Source: Toxorhynchites rutilus septentrionalis
Taxonomy: Eukaryota > Arthropoda > Insecta > Diptera > Culicidae
DNA length: 64,000 bases
Reading direction: 5' to 3'
Assembly (NCBI RefSeq): GCF_029784135.1
Contig: NC_073746.1
Location: forward strand, 52,963,393-53,027,392
Positions 34,214-46,961 of the stretch are shown piece after piece. The notes beneath the pieces were generated by a model. That model was not told the DNA's origin, ran no database searches, and saw only the letters and a list, made by a program, of their open reading frames with translations. A program made the translations under genes and the position numbers. Position 1 is the first letter of the stretch, and each line of letters starts with the position of its first letter.

Positions 34214-35482
34214 TTAGGCTGTCAAAAAAGTCCTGCGGTATTTCCGCGAGGTGTCGTTGTAAGCGCGTAGTTCTAGTTGTATTCATTGTATCGAGTCATA
34301 CTATAGCTTGTTGGAAAGGTATTTTTGCGCGCTATAATATAGTTCTTGACAGAGTTTTGTTTGGTTAAGTCGTTCGTGAGTTATAGTGTCGCAAATATGG
34401 AGCAAAATAAAGAGAAAATCCGACATATTTTACAGTACTACTATGACAAAGGCAAAAATGCATCTCAAGCTGCCAATAAAATTTGTGCAGTTTATGGACC
34501 CGATACAGTTTCCATTTTCACCGCACAACGATGGTTTCAACGTTTTCGTTCTGGTGTAGAGGTCGTCGAAGATGCGCCACGCTCCGGAAGGCCTATCGTC
34601 GAAAACTGCGACAAAATCGCTGAATTAGCCGAGAAAGACCGGCATAGTAGCAGCCGTAGCATCGGCCAAGAGCTGGGGATAAGTCATCAAACCGTTATTA
34701 ACCATTTGAAGAAGCTTGGATTCACAAAGAAGCTCGATGTATGGGTGCCACACACGTTGACGCAAAAAAACATCTTTGACCGTATCGACGCATGTGAATC
34801 GCTGCTGAACCCGTTTCTGAAGCGGATGGTGACTGGCGATGAAAAGTGGGTCACTTACGACAACGTGAAGCGCAAACGGTCGTGGTCGAAGCCCGCTGAA
34901 GCGGCTCAGACGGTGGCCAAGCCCTCATTAACGGCCAGGAAGGTTCTGCTGTGTGTTTGGTGGGATTGTCAAGGAATAATCTATTATGAGCTGCTCCCCT
35001 ATGGCCAAACGCTCAATTCGGAACTGTACTGCCAACATCAATTACAATCACTTGAAGGTAGCACTCATGAAGAAGAGGCCATCTTTGATAAACAGAGGCC
35101 GCATTGCCTTCCATCAGGACAACGCCAGGCCACACACTTCTTTGGTAACGCGCCAGAAGCTCCGAGAGCTCGGATGGGAGGTTCTTTTGCATCCGCCGTA
35201 TAGTCCGGCCCTTGCACCAAGTGACTACCACCTGTTTTTGTCCATGGCTAACGAGCTAGGTAGTCAGAAGTTAGCCACAAAAGAGGCATGTGAAAATTGG
35301 CAATCCGAGTTTTTTGCCAATAAGGAAGCGAGCTTCTATAACAGGGGTATTATGAAGTTGGCATCTTGTTGGCAGTCATCGAACAAAACGGCGCATATTT
35401 GACTCAAAACAGATGATTGTAACTAATTTCATGAACAAATGAAAATTCAAAAAAAAAATACCGCAGGACTTTTTTGACATAA
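34214..35482 (+). mobile_element. mariner (DD34D) element, copy 1
   Basis: The left end ttaggctgtcaaaaaagtcc and right end ggacttttttgaca...aa are inverted repeats. The right outer few bases are altered. TA lies at 34212-34213 and 35483-35484. The element has normal mariner length (about 1.27 kb) and one transposase gene. It lies within a Helitron fragment. Confidence 0.9.
34397..35402 (+). pseudogene. mariner transposase (DD34D), frameshifted
   Basis: From MEQNKEKIRHIL at 34397 the frame has the mariner N-terminal helix-turn-helix region (KNASQAANKICAVYG, AQRWFQRFRSG, SRSIGQELGISHQTV). The catalytic motifs are VTGDEKW, HQDNARPHTS and YSPALAPSDYHLF, with 34 residues between the last two. A 15-base in-frame deletion compared with the family removes residues after SLLN. 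A 4-base difference near 35035-35055 shifts the frame, so the second Asp motif onward is in the frame ending at 35402. A further small deletion near 35372 alters the C-terminus. It cannot make an intact transposase. Confidence 0.9.
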
Positions 35483-35484
35483 TA

Positions 35485-36057
35485 ATATAAATAACGTTGA
35501 GGCGCAAAGGCAAGCAAATGTATAGAAACAAAGCCAATTTAGGGTCAGGACTATGTCTTCTAAGTATTAAAATATCATCACGTAATAGTGTTTACCTAAA
35601 TTTTAAAAGTTTTAAATTGCTTGGTAATCTGGTAATCTGATAGAGAATAAGTTGCTCGAAAAATACGGATTTTTATCGCACGATGGAGTCGAACGGATTT
35701 CAGAATGTAAAAATCAAGTTCGATCGACCTTGGCCCTTGCGATGATCTGAAACTTTTATCGCATCCCATGGCATATGGTTTAAATACAAAGCTTTTTCCT
35801 AAAGATTTCATCAACGACATGATCACAAACGTAGGCGGATATTCAATATACGAACGAATAAATCCTGATAATGGCGATCAATTATTCAAAAATATCAGCA
35901 ACGCAGAAAAAACCATTGTGTAGTACCATATGTGCATGTCATATAAATGTTGAGTTCTGTAGTTCGGTGAAGAACAATAAATAAATATATCCGTGAATAA
36001 AGCATGTAACATGACTGCATTTTAAATGTGCATACTCCTCGAATGAATAACAACAAT
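35485..36057. other. Noncoding, nothing recognised
   Basis: The first few dozen bases may continue the Helitron fragment split by the mariner. The rest is unassigned. Confidence 0.35.
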
Positions 36058-36329
36058 GAAATAATGTGCTACCAAATTTGCCGGTATATCATCTCTAATA
36101 AAGTTGTCTACCGTGTCTTTGGTTGTCCAATTAATAAACGGAACTCAGCATTTGTAAATTTATCCGTTCGTTTTAAAAACGGCAAGCGCGTATTTTTCAC
36201 CAACGAAACCGTAATTCAACAAAATAAATATTATTATTATTCCATTTTTACTTTTCTACGACAAAAACATATTATTTATTTCACTTTACAATTATCTTTT
36301 AGGAGATCAAACATGTCAGTTACGTTAAT
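36058..36329 (+). pseudogene. Helitron replication-helicase protein fragment
   Basis: The frame EIMCYQICRYIISNKVVYRV, FGCPINKRNSAFVNLSVRF and KNGKRVFFTNETVIQQ matches the conserved region of animal Helitron proteins that typically reads like YQxGRYISSNEAVWRxFxFPIH...VHLENGQRVYF. It is a short relic without the HUH nuclease motif or complete helicase. Downstream, 36303-36329 is identical over 27 bases to 54276-54302 (reverse strand) near the 3' end of the complete non-autonomous Helitron, so both derive from related autonomous elements. Confidence 0.75.
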
Positions 36330-37079
36330 TTTCTTTGAAATTGGTTGAATTGGTTGGTTGAAAAACACGTGTAAATTTTGCGATAAAGGACAAAATTACC
36401 ACTTTTCACGAAAATCTGAAACCACTATATCGGTTTGACATGGAATAGCTGTACATAAATCTGATACAAATGGTATGCAAGCATGATGTTTACAATATTT
36501 GTAAGTGTTATAATCTATAAAGATCTGAATACGTACCAAATAATCATCAATAAAGTTTTATGAATGTAGGGATTACGATAACAATCCCATAGACGAGACA
36601 ATTTGAGACTTTATTCCACTTTTACCACTCACTGAACTGCGTGTCTTATCAGTCATGTTTTCGTTCGTCAATAAATTTGCGTAGGAAGATTGATAATACT
36701 GTGATAAGATTAAAGGTCGCACTACTAACTATATGTGAGTTGGGCCCACCTTTTCCCTTTTGTGCGCAGCTGAAGCAACACTGTTGCTTCGTTGATACTA
36801 TCTAGTCAACTCTCCCCACTCGAGATTACATCCTGGTAAATAAATGAACCAATTCTGAGGCGGTTAATTATTCATGCAATCATGCAAGCACATAATACAT
36901 CACCACTCACACACAAAGAAGGATGACTCGCCTGTACTTGAACTGCGGAAGAGCATTTTTCCATGTCGGTGCGATTTGAATAATGAATTGCTGCAAATTA
37001 GTGCCGCTCGCTTGCATCGGAACCAGTCGGTTGCCATTCTGTTTAGCGTATTTGAAAATTATAAAATCGTAATTAATCT
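36330..37079. other. Noncoding, nothing recognised
   Basis: A short hairpin gaagcaacactgttgcttc lies near 36772. No convincing gene. Confidence 0.4.
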
Positions 37080-37260
37080 TTTTTTTTATTTAAATCGTTT
37101 ATTTTGACAGCCTCAGTTACATGGGTTTAAAGGAACCGAACTCCTTACTGTATTGTTACTAGTATATATACATTTTTCCTTCATTCTAATGTTAATAATA
37201 TAGGAAACCGATTACTCGCGGTCGACTCGAGTTTAGAAGGGTGACATATTTTCTTCAGGA
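37080..37260 (-). mobile_element. I-clade LINE 3' UTR fragment
   Basis: aaccgattactcgcggtcga followed by ctcgagttta at about 37205-37236 matches 52969-52997 (aaccgattactcgcggtcgg, ctcgaggtta), which lies in the 3' UTR of an RNase H-bearing I-clade fragment. The T-rich left edge is consistent with the 3' terminus on the minus strand. Confidence 0.55.
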
Positions 37261-40200
37261 AAAGGAGGGGATATGAGGGTAATAAATCTTTGAAAATTAT
37301 TATTATCATCAAAAATAGATTTATTCATCAGAGTAGCATTCGAAGTTGCTTGACACGAATCAATTGTGATTGCGTCTATTAAATTTTAACTGCTAGTAAT
37401 TGTTGAAATTTCATCTCTTATGTTAGCTAGAGTTTAGATAACTTTTCGCAATTTTAGAAGCATATATTCAATTGCGTTTGATTAATTAGTATTCGTGTGT
37501 TTTCTTCAGAAAATAATACTTTCGAAATACTTTACAAATTATTCCAACATTTAAGACGCAAAGTATAATAAAAACCTAATGTAGAATCTCCTTCGCAAAC
37601 TGTAAAACAAGGAAAAAAGTGCGTGTTTTCGTTTTTACAGTTACATATCCCAGACTTTTTAGGTTTGGGTCGACCATCTATGTTGGACGCTTTTCGATAA
37701 AATCAGAAGGTAATCATCATAGGTAATTCAACCAAGGGTTGAAAAAACAAACAGGAAACAAGCGTGTCAGCAATTACAGCAACAACAAGGACACAAAGCT
37801 ACAAAAATGTAATTACAACTGTTCCTCTCGGCAGCTTTTCAAACAGGATGCCTAATAGCTATTTCAATTCGCATTGTTTCACCCCGTTTCAACGGTTCTT
37901 CAGAGGGTCCATTCAGTTCTCTGGCGCTAATTAAAATTTTACTTTTCCATGTTCACCTCAAGTGATGGCGCACTCTGAATTACAGTCTGGCGAATAAATC
38001 GAAACGAGTGGAGAGCAAAATAAATCCTGTGGCAAGACCCACAATTCCGCCACCTTTCCGCTCTACCCACACTCCTGCAATCCAACCAATAAGGTCAAAA
38101 CAAACGAGCGCATTGTGCAAAATGAATCCTTTTTAATTAAAAACAAGTAAAAAAGGAATCTCCACCCAGCTTTCAAACGGAAGCGCACAGCTTTTAAGCA
38201 TTAGCAGAAATTGGACTGGCCGGAAAGCTTCCGATAAAAAAAGGTGAGCACCTCGGATTCTGTAATGTATCGCTTCGTCGAACATTAGCGAATGATGGCC
38301 ACGAGGAAGAGGAACTTTGTTCCAAGTGTGTTGTGTTCAATGCTAGCGGAAAGAGTTTTCCGACCAACAATTCTATGATTGAAGTATATCGATTCGGTTA
38401 TTATTGAGGGACTGAGATCGAACATATTGTAAGATAACTATGCGTCAATGGAAAAAACATCAAGGATTCCCTTAAATAGAGTCATTCGAATGTAAATGTT
38501 GATGTGACACATACTAGAATTGAATTCATTTCACCGATATCTTATTTCTCACTGACTACAATTTCTATGTTTTGAAGTAAATTATTAACAACATCGACTT
38601 CGGTAGGGAATCATTCGTATTATAGTATTTTTCTATTTTGCTATTTTGATATTTTGCCATTTTGAAAACCAAAAAATGAATAACAGTTCTTTCATTGTAC
38701 GACATCGTTCCTTTCTTCCAAGAAAAAAAAAGTTGTGAATTTTATGGAAAATAAATCCTTCAATTACTTCACAATTATTTCAGAATTATGTTATTAATAA
38801 ATGCTTATGCTGCTGTTATGCTGAACATATATTTTATCAGAGTTGTTTCTGAAATAAAACTGTTATTTCCAAAGGAATGATCGAAACAAGTAAATTCAAA
38901 TCCTTAAAACATAATCACATTTCATTTTCATCAAATGAAAACAAATACCACTTTATTCAATTTCGGAATAAAATATAGATTTTTCGGAGGAACGTTGGCT
39001 AGTCACCAGCATAAATTTGAAATAGACTCATGGTGTGTCAAATCTTTTCATCGAATCACATGTCTGTGACTGTCGTGTATGGAAGCAATTTGTTTCTCGC
39101 TTCCGTTCAAAGAATCAACGTTGATCTAATCCTCTGTTTGCGAACGGTACTTCTAGAGTACCATTTTTCTTGGAAACGCTGTTGGGCCGTTAAGGTGGGA
39201 AAATTATACGATACGTCCATACGGCCAAATTTCGTACCGCACATATGATCGAGCTCATCCGGTGCAATGGGCAAACCCGGAGAGCACTCCATGTTGACTA
39301 ATTTGCATAGAATTGATATTTCCCCGTAGCAATGTTTGTGAATTTGGTTTTTGCCTTCCGCCTGATTCCGGTCAAGAATATGTATGCAGAATGTAGGTGT
39401 GTACGTATGTGAGAGCGAGTGAGATATCTTGGTTGGCAGAATTACAGGGAGTGGATTTTGTTCAGCTTTTATTGTTTCGATGACTTTTCACAGTTACGGA
39501 TAAAAGAGGTGGAAGGACAGGAAGTTTGGGGAGGTAACAAGTAGTGTGACTACACAGATCTTGTGATGAAATATGTTTGAACAAAGGATCGCTTCGGAAC
39601 CGACCGATACCGGATGAAACGATTGGGGTTGATTGTACTTGATTTTTATACCACTTCCGATTGTACTGAATCTGATTAGTATCATAGAATTGTTTGAAGT
39701 TGTAATACCTTGCGGTGTGCGGTCGCATAGATTGAATAATATGCTCAATGTGCAACCAGTTGCCGATGAGATTCATTGTTTTAGTATTGTCGGCAAATAT
39801 ATAAATATCTTGTATGGTCTGAGTAGATTATTCCATTGGTAATATCTTAATCTACAACAGAAATGCGAGCAATCGAATTGTCTATTTTCCAGCGAAGCAT
39901 GATGTTGCCTATGATATACGCAACTCATACCATTTTTACTCGGGAATAACTCTATTGTCTAGCGTCAATCGTAATCATTTGGAAAATGAAAAGAAAAATT
40001 AAATAATCATTTGAATTCTTTTAGGTTGCCTGAAAATATACGCAGTATAAGTGTCAGCTCAACTCTCATGCAAGGTGGGTGCGCCTTTCGTGGGAAAAAA
40101 AGTAAAACCTTCGCTTACAACCAAAACCACGACACAAACATACATGGAAAACAACGAACAAGTTGTTGCTATTCAGTACAATTCCGTTTTTCATAGCTCC

Positions 40201-42871
40201 GTAGAGACACATTACTTTGAAAGAAGGAGTAAAAAATAAACCGAATTATAAAAACCAGAAGGATTCTCCTGAAGATACACGTGTGTACCATCCCATTGTC
40301 GACACCATTGAACATATTTTCGTTTACATATGTTAACGAAAAGCGGGAGAGCCCACGAGTCGGCATTCGCTTGCAAGCGGTGCATTGTGCGCAAATAGGC
40401 AAATTTCTTCCGCAAATATAATGATTCGATCTACCAACAATTTTAGTTTCCTATCCCAGAAGGTGAAAAGTTAACACCACGTTAGTTAACATTAGCTCAA
40501 TATAGGCTGTGATAATTTTAACAGACTGTTTTTTTTTTCATTCGCTCCAAAGAAAAATCTCATAAAATGGTGATATCTCATGTTAGCCTAATTACAGAGT
40601 GAAGAGCATTTCGTGATTTATTCTGCAGAGTCGTGAGGTTTCTAGATATCCCTACCATCTGCAGCCAGTAATTAATAATTAGAATGATTAATGATGGGAT
40701 GCTACAAAGAAGTCTTGAATATCTTGAATATTTTGAATATCTAAGCAGTTTTAATGTGGATATACTGTAAGTTCATTCGAAAAGTCCAAATTGTTCTTCT
40801 ATCATAATTGAATCACTAATGGAATGTTTGGAGGAATGAAAATGTAAATGTAAAACGAATAAATAAATAAAACCACTTTTTTAATCTTAGTTATAGTCAG
40901 AGCGAATATATGTTTGTTGGGAAATTTTTGTTGGGTACATTACCACAAAGAAATGAATATCACTAGAATACATATCACTTGACCTCATTATTCAGAGCTT
41001 CAAACATTCGCCCCTCATATTTTCCTATTTATTTCTAATTCCTAAATTAAACTCACATTTAACGAATTAAAACCTAAAAATGAGTTTCGTGTTAAACGGT
41101 GTACGGTGGATCTAATTAACACGTTGAGCTCCGAATTATTCTTGCTGCGCTTTCCATTCAGCCCGCATCAAGAGTGTTTTCATATGATCAGTATCGATTC
41201 CAGCTCCCGAAAATACTTAATGTATAGCTAGAAAATCTTATATAATCGAAAACAAACCATATATTTCCTTATTTTCTTATTTTGTAAATGTCAGTCCCAG
41301 TCAGTCAGCGCATTCCTACCAGAAAGCTCTATGTCGGTCCTTAGGGACCGACGCAGTTCTCAACGTGTTTAAAATAATAAAAAGAAACTTCTTCGTGAAC
41401 TAGCAACTGAAACTGGTCACAATGATATTCAAACATCTCACATTTGAATTAAATACAATCCTATTATCTGAGACTTGATGTTGCACTAGCCTGGTATAAT
41501 TTGTGTACACTAGAAGCGTAAAATTAGTAAAAAATAAGTAATTCTATGGAAAAAAATTAACACTTAGGAAAGTGCTGAATGTTTGTTCATGTTCTTGATT
41601 TTTTTCAAGTTGTGACGCGTTTTATCAAATTTTATCATTAGGATTTTGGCATAAATATGGTGCTGGAGGTGTCCATAAATTAGAGACGAGGTGTCCTTCC
41701 AGAAAAAAAAAATTACTGTAAGTATTTCATAGTATCTATCAAATTTTATCGAATGTTACAGCACAATAAAAACTATTATAAACAGTTAAATGTAACAAAC
41801 TACCCTTCATCACACACACTATGAAAATTAACATGGCATTCCCTGTGGATCTCGTGAGACTCACTCATACAAACATAATAAATCAAAACAATAAAAATTT
41901 GTAAAAACCAAATTTCCAAAAATTTATTTCTAAATTTGTATTATTCCAAATTTGAAAATTTTTAAATTCCTAAATTTAAAAATTTAGATCAATACAAATT
42001 CATATTCAAAAGTCTAAAATATATAAAATATATAATGTTCAGTAATTGAAATTTACAAATATACGAAATCCAAAAACCTTAGAATCCGAAGCAAAAAACA
42101 AAAAAAAAATTCAAACAATTCAAAACGAAAATTTAAAACCCCAATATCCAAATTCTAAAGTCTAATGAATAAAACAATACGAAACAAAAAACCTCACATT
42201 TACATTAAATGCCATGGAAATTTAACTTTAAGGTTAAGGTTAATTTTTTTACATCTAACTCGCAGTAAGAGTTTTTAAAACATTGGAGCAAGAACTGTCT
42301 GGATGAAGAAAATCGATTATAAATTTCGCCACTGTGGCAACCGCTGGGATTAGATAAATTTATATCCCAACTTCCGGGATCAGGAAAATCTATGCGACCT
42401 GCTGTTAGCTGGCTGGTTATAGTTTAAGACATTGATCTTGAAGCAGTTGAAAAATATAATTGTTTCCCATTGAATCATTGACATTTTTCATTATTTTTCT
42501 GTTTACTATTGTAAAAATAAATGATGAATTAATATTTTGAGCTCATTCGTATTTTTTTAGGTCTTAGGCATTTTTCGTGTTTGGAAATGCATGAAATTAA
42601 TGATGGACCCAGTCTGACGAATTAACACCAGTCAGTCACTCGCATTTAAATGTTACAGAAATACAGCAAAGGAAACTTTTGTGGAAATGATCAGCTACTT
42701 GATTCACTAAGTAGAGATTTCAATTGGTGCAACGCTTTGAAACATAGAATACTTTGTCGCCATATTATTAATTCTAGTTTGCGTGTTTTTTTTCATCTCA
42801 TTAATCATCCATTATATTTAAGAAAAAATAATAACGATCATGGTTTTGTTTCTCTCCAGTCCTGCATTTTT
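37261..42871. other. 5.6 kb mostly unique noncoding DNA
   Basis: No gene is recognised. About 37700-38400 looks like unique, balanced sequence. About 41880-42140 is low-complexity DNA built from degenerate aaatttcc/aaattc units. A palindromic ggtccttagggaccgac lies near 41336, with a relative at about 4008 (agggaccgacgc...ctcaacatgtt). The ORF at 39107-39292 (minus, MECSPGLPIAPDELDHMCG...) has no family I recognise. Confidence 0.45.
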
Positions 42872-42877
42872 TTTATT
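42872..42877 (-). terminator. Poly(A) signal of the serine protease gene
   Basis: AATAAA on the minus strand, 23 bases beyond the stop codon at 42901. Position and sequence fit a cleavage and polyadenylation signal. Confidence 0.6.
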
Positions 42878-42900
42878 CCTTGTTACAATATTCTATGCTA

Positions 42901-44035
42901 CTATTTCCAAACCATGCCCTCAATCCAATCGAGATAGCTTGCGACGCGAGTATAAATCGAAGGAGATTTTCCCACTCCGCAAGCCGATCCTGTCGATGTG
43001 ATTCCAATAATGTGATACGTGCAGCCCTTCGGTTCCGTTATTACTTGTATGGGGCCGCCCGAGTCACCTTGACAGGTATCCTTACTGCCCCGTTTACTTC
43101 CTACGCAAAGCTGTTCTTCGATGATGCCTCGCTTGAAGGTTCGAAAACCTGCATACTGTCTGGAACACTCATTTCTGTCCAAAAAATCTAGCTTTACTTT
43201 CAGCAGAAGATTTGAGCTTTGGCCCACTGAAATAAATAGATCTGTTTCAGTATTGCAACTTTCTACACAACAATTGGATTACAACCAAACTCTGTCAGCC
43301 CGAAACCGGTCGCGACAACTGAGGTCACATTCACATCCAAACTCGTCCAAAGGCACGCTGGTCTAATAATCTTCGAAAACAGAACAGCTTCCGTCAACTT
43401 AACCAAAGCTATATCATGATAAACAGAAGAGAACTTATAATTCGGATGCAACACAATAGCTTCAATGTCGAAATCCGCCTGATTGTCTCTATCATTCAGA
43501 ACGTCATGTTCGCCAAGCCTAACGACTATTGGACTGTCGCCATCTCTGAAACAGTGAGCGGCTGTCAACACATAGCGATCGCTTATCAGCGATCCGCCAC
43601 AGCGGAAGTCAAGCTGCTGGGGATCATCTACTTTAGGCCAACCGAGCAATGCTTGGTGGGGAAACTCTGCCGGTTTAGCTGTTTCACCTCCCACGATCAA
43701 ATCGACCGTTTTGGAACATTCGAAGTTTTGATGCACTATCGGTCTCGGATTGATGGTTAACGGTATTATTGCCGAAGATTTAATAGTTTGATTACGGTAC
43801 TCGGAGCATTCTGGAAATGAACGTAGTTATTGGTCTATCGTATGAATCGGATTGATTCTGATTATTTATACTCACTTATTTCCGAAATTCGCCGTCCTGC
43901 ATTGAAGAAAGAACAAAGTTAGTCTGTAATTGGCTGACAGCGAAAAAAATCCAATCTTAGTTTACCTTCGATTAATGAAGACGGCAGAATAACAAACAGA
44001 AGAAACAAATGCAAGCGAGGGAACAAAACATTCAT
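42901..44035 (-). CDS. Secreted trypsin-like serine protease, CLIPC-like, no CLIP domain
   Basis: Four exons (minus strand): 44035-43966, 43896-43876, 43810-43286 and 43226-42901. Splice sites are GT/AG and phases agree, giving 313 residues. Residues 1-24 form a signal peptide (LHLFLLFVILPSS core). Activation is predicted before Ile69 (DL/IVGG). Leu at this position is the CLIPC pattern. Cys62 probably tethers the pro-region to the protease domain. The triad is His116 (TAAHC), Asp163 (HDIALVKL) and Ser261 (GDSGGP). Asp255, six residues before Ser261, predicts cleavage after Arg/Lys. GFG replaces the usual GWG at 199-201. The pro-region has only Cys32 and Cys62, so the six-Cys CLIP domain of snake-like relatives is absent, or an exon was missed. 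It probably acts in haemolymph proteolytic cascades. Confidence 0.88.
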
Positions 44036-44084
44036 CGCGGTAGGAATTGACAAAGCGATGATAGTTGAGCGCGAGTTCACAGAT

Positions 44085-44120
44085 GACTGCGTAACTTTGA
44101 ACCGGTTTAATGTTTTTAAT
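44085..44120 (-). promoter_or_regulatory. Possible core promoter of the protease gene
   Basis: On the minus strand a TATA-like attaaaaa (44120-44113) lies about 31 bases before an arthropod-initiator-like gcagtc (A at 44088). This gives a 52-base 5' UTR before the ATG at 44035. Spacing is right, but the TATA box is weak. Confidence 0.4.
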
Positions 44121-44814
44121 CATTGTGGCGATAGGCACACAGACTGACTTGAAGATCGCCTATTCGAGGCGAGTTATATTCGTCATGCCTCCGAGAAATC
44201 AAAATTGAGCTACTTGTTTAAGGTGGTGTTCTAATTTAAAAACTCAAACAAATTGAATGTATGTTTGCTTCATATTTCTGAACATTCAATATATGTACTT
44301 TGTAGGATTTTTCCGAACTATCATTATTTACCGAGTAATAGCCATTTTTAAGTACCTTTTCACATAAACTGCGCTTGACTCAAAACTTGATACGCCTATG
44401 CCTTTTCCTCGAAAATACTTTTGTTCAATCAGACGTACACAATATCTCAAGTTCCACTGAACCGATTTATTTCATATTTGATATGAGGACATCTTATTCA
44501 TCTCTCGATCGCGTGAACCAATAGAAGTTTTTTTTTTAATTTTACTGTTTTAAATTGTCATAAAAACTTACTGAAAACAATTTTTTCTTTCGAATGGCCT
44601 TCGTTTTGTCTAAACATTTTTTGTACCTGTTCGAGGTTCTTATCATAGCGGCTCTTTATTAATAATGTATTCATTGGATTTTTTTTTGTTTCATATCTCA
44701 ATTAGTTTTGTATTCTTAAATGAATAATAATCAGAGAATGAAATAATGGATAGAAAAAATATTTTTTGTTTCATTTTTTCGAAAAAACGTTCTGAATTTG
44801 TGTCTCTACACTAA
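44121..44814. other. Noncoding upstream region of the protease gene
   Basis: AT-rich. No NF-kB-like or other factor site that I could defend by eye. Confidence 0.35.
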
Positions 44815-45348
44815 CTGAAAACTGAAAACTGAGTTTTTAAGGTAACACAGTAAAACTATTTTTTTTGCGAAATTCAATTTTATTATTCAACATAATTGCC
44901 TTTGAAGGCGATACAGCGATTATAGCGATCTTGCAACTTGATACCATTTTTATAGTACTCCTTCGGTTTTTCCAAAATAGGCCTCAGTTTCGGTAATCAC
45001 TTCATCATCGGTCTTAAATTACTTGCCAACGAGCATTCTCTTCAGGTCTGCGAACAGAAAATAGTCGCTGGGGGCCAAATCCGAAGAATACGGTGAATGC
45101 AGAAGCAATTCGAAGCCCAATTCATGCAATTTTGCCATCGTTTTCATTGACTTGTGATTTTTCCATTTTTTTTCCACAATAACAAAAGTTGCTTCATGCT
45201 CAATGCTGTAACTCAAGAACCAATCGACCGATTGCTGTCAAATTTTGACACGTATCTATTGAAAGATGGTGTTTTGTGATAGTCAAGTAGATTTTTGCAT
45301 AAGGCGCCATCTAGACGTCAACCTTATGAACTTTTCAGCCGAACTGTT
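44815..45348 (-). mobile_element. mariner deletion derivative, copy 1
   Basis: The right end reads ttatgaacttttcagccgaa, ctgt, followed by TA (45349-45350). The left inverted repeat is decayed. The minus strand keeps the transposase C-terminal region (KSMKTMAKLHELGFELLLHS, PYSSDLAPSDYFLFADLKRM) with the third catalytic Asp (SDYF). Directly upstream lies a 5' piece (MSYSIEHEATFVIV). The middle of the gene is missing. It is homologous along its length to 51945-52477. Confidence 0.8.
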
Positions 45349-45350
45349 AG

Positions 45351-45770
45351 AGTACCTCCTTAATCGTGGTTGCGTAGATTATGTCATTCGGAGTACAAAA
45401 CACGAGTTACGTGCATTTTTTTTACTGGTGAGCTTGTAATCGTAAACATTTGATATTCTTAATATGTATGTGTATATAAAATTGGGGTTTTCCAATTTTT
45501 TTATTGATACTCTCTGTTTTGGTATATAAATCAATTAAATTGTGTACAAGTATATTTTTTGCTTTGACAAAAAAAATATTGTTTTTGCATCGATTTGGAA
45601 GGGTCAGGGTTTTGTGGGTGAGAAGTTTTTACCATTTTTTTAATAATCGATTTGAATTTTTATAAATTTCTTTTTTATCAAAGCAATAAATTAGCCTTGT
45701 ACAGAAATCATTGGAGTTTTCAAAACTGCCTTATGACCGCATTGCATATAGGTCGCAATTTATTGAATTA
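45351..45770. other. Noncoding spacer
   Basis: AT-rich. Nothing recognised. Confidence 0.4.
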
Positions 45771-46866
45771 CTAGCTGACCCGGCAAACTTCGTCCCACCT
45801 TAAATTTGTGTTTTGTTATCAATACCTTCAAACATCCACGTTTTCTTACTATGAGCAAGTTCATGGGTCCAATCGCAGAACTGATCATTGATTGATCTTC
45901 TAATCGACCCCGTTGAATTTACCTTTTACTATAAAATTTCTAGTATTTCAAAGAAAAACTCAACATTATAATATTAGATTATTTTCAGACACAATTCTCG
46001 TTCAAGATTTTTCAACCACTTGCAAATAACATGTTTCTTCGTTACATGGAATAAATGTTTTATACAGGAAATATGATATAATAAAGACAGCCCTAAATCT
46101 TAAAATTCTTTTCTCGAGTTCTGTTCTTATTCACACATCCGGCGTTTCTTTTTATTGGTATAGATAGAAGAAGATATAGGAGTGCGTTTCATCACATTAA
46201 AATCCATTTCCAGTTTCGAACAAAGATCAATTTCGCTAGCGCAAACATTTTCAATTGTCATTGTTGTTGAAATTGAAATTGGTTGAAATTTGTGTAATAT
46301 TTTTATGGGACCCCCTCTCCATTCCAAAGGAGGTAGGGGTGTCATACCATCATAGAAACATTTCTCATACCCGAAAACCCTCACATCCCAAATTGGCTTG
46401 ATTAGTTCTCGAGTTATGCAGAAGCATGTGTCGTTTGTATGGCAACCCCACTTGGAGGGGGAAGGAGTGTATTCACCATAGAAACGTTTCGTGCCCCGTA
46501 AAATCTTCACATGCCAAATTTGGCTCCATTTGCTTGATTAGTTTTCGAGTTATACAGAAATTTGTGTTTCATTTGTATGACAACCCACCCTTAGAGAGCG
46601 GGAGGAGTGTCTAACCATCATAGAAATATTTATTGCACCTTAAAACCTCAATATGCCTAATTTGTTTCCATTTGCTTGATTAATTCTCTTGCACCCTCCA
46701 CATGCCAAATTTGGTTTCATTTGCTTGATTAATTCTCGAGTAATGCAGACATTTGTGTTCCGTTTGTATAGCAGACCACACCTTCCCCCCCCCCTCTTTG
46801 AGAGAGGGGTGGAGAGTCTAACCATCATAGAAACATTTATTGCACCCTAAAAACCTCCTAAAATTA
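45771..46866 (-). mobile_element. Helitron 3' portion with internal repeats
   Basis: CTAG at 45771-45774 followed by ctgacccggcaaacttcgtc is the minus-strand 3' terminus with its hairpin. The interior repeats a block containing gcttgattarttctcgagtt, cagaaatttgtgttycrttt-like sequence, a C-rich tract and accatcatagaaac about four times (from about 46390). The 5' TC end is missing, and identity stops near 46866. Non-autonomous. Confidence 0.75.
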
Positions 46867-46961
46867 GTTCTAGTCGATTTCCTCCCGAAGAATGAAAGTT
46901 TGCCTCAGCGAGATCCACTGTTCATACTCTAGGCAAATGTTCCCCTTCGTTCTTCTTCTTT

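Noticed and set aside
39107..39292. 61-codon minus frame (MECSPGLPIAPDELDH...)
   Set aside because: No recognised family, no splice or regulatory context.
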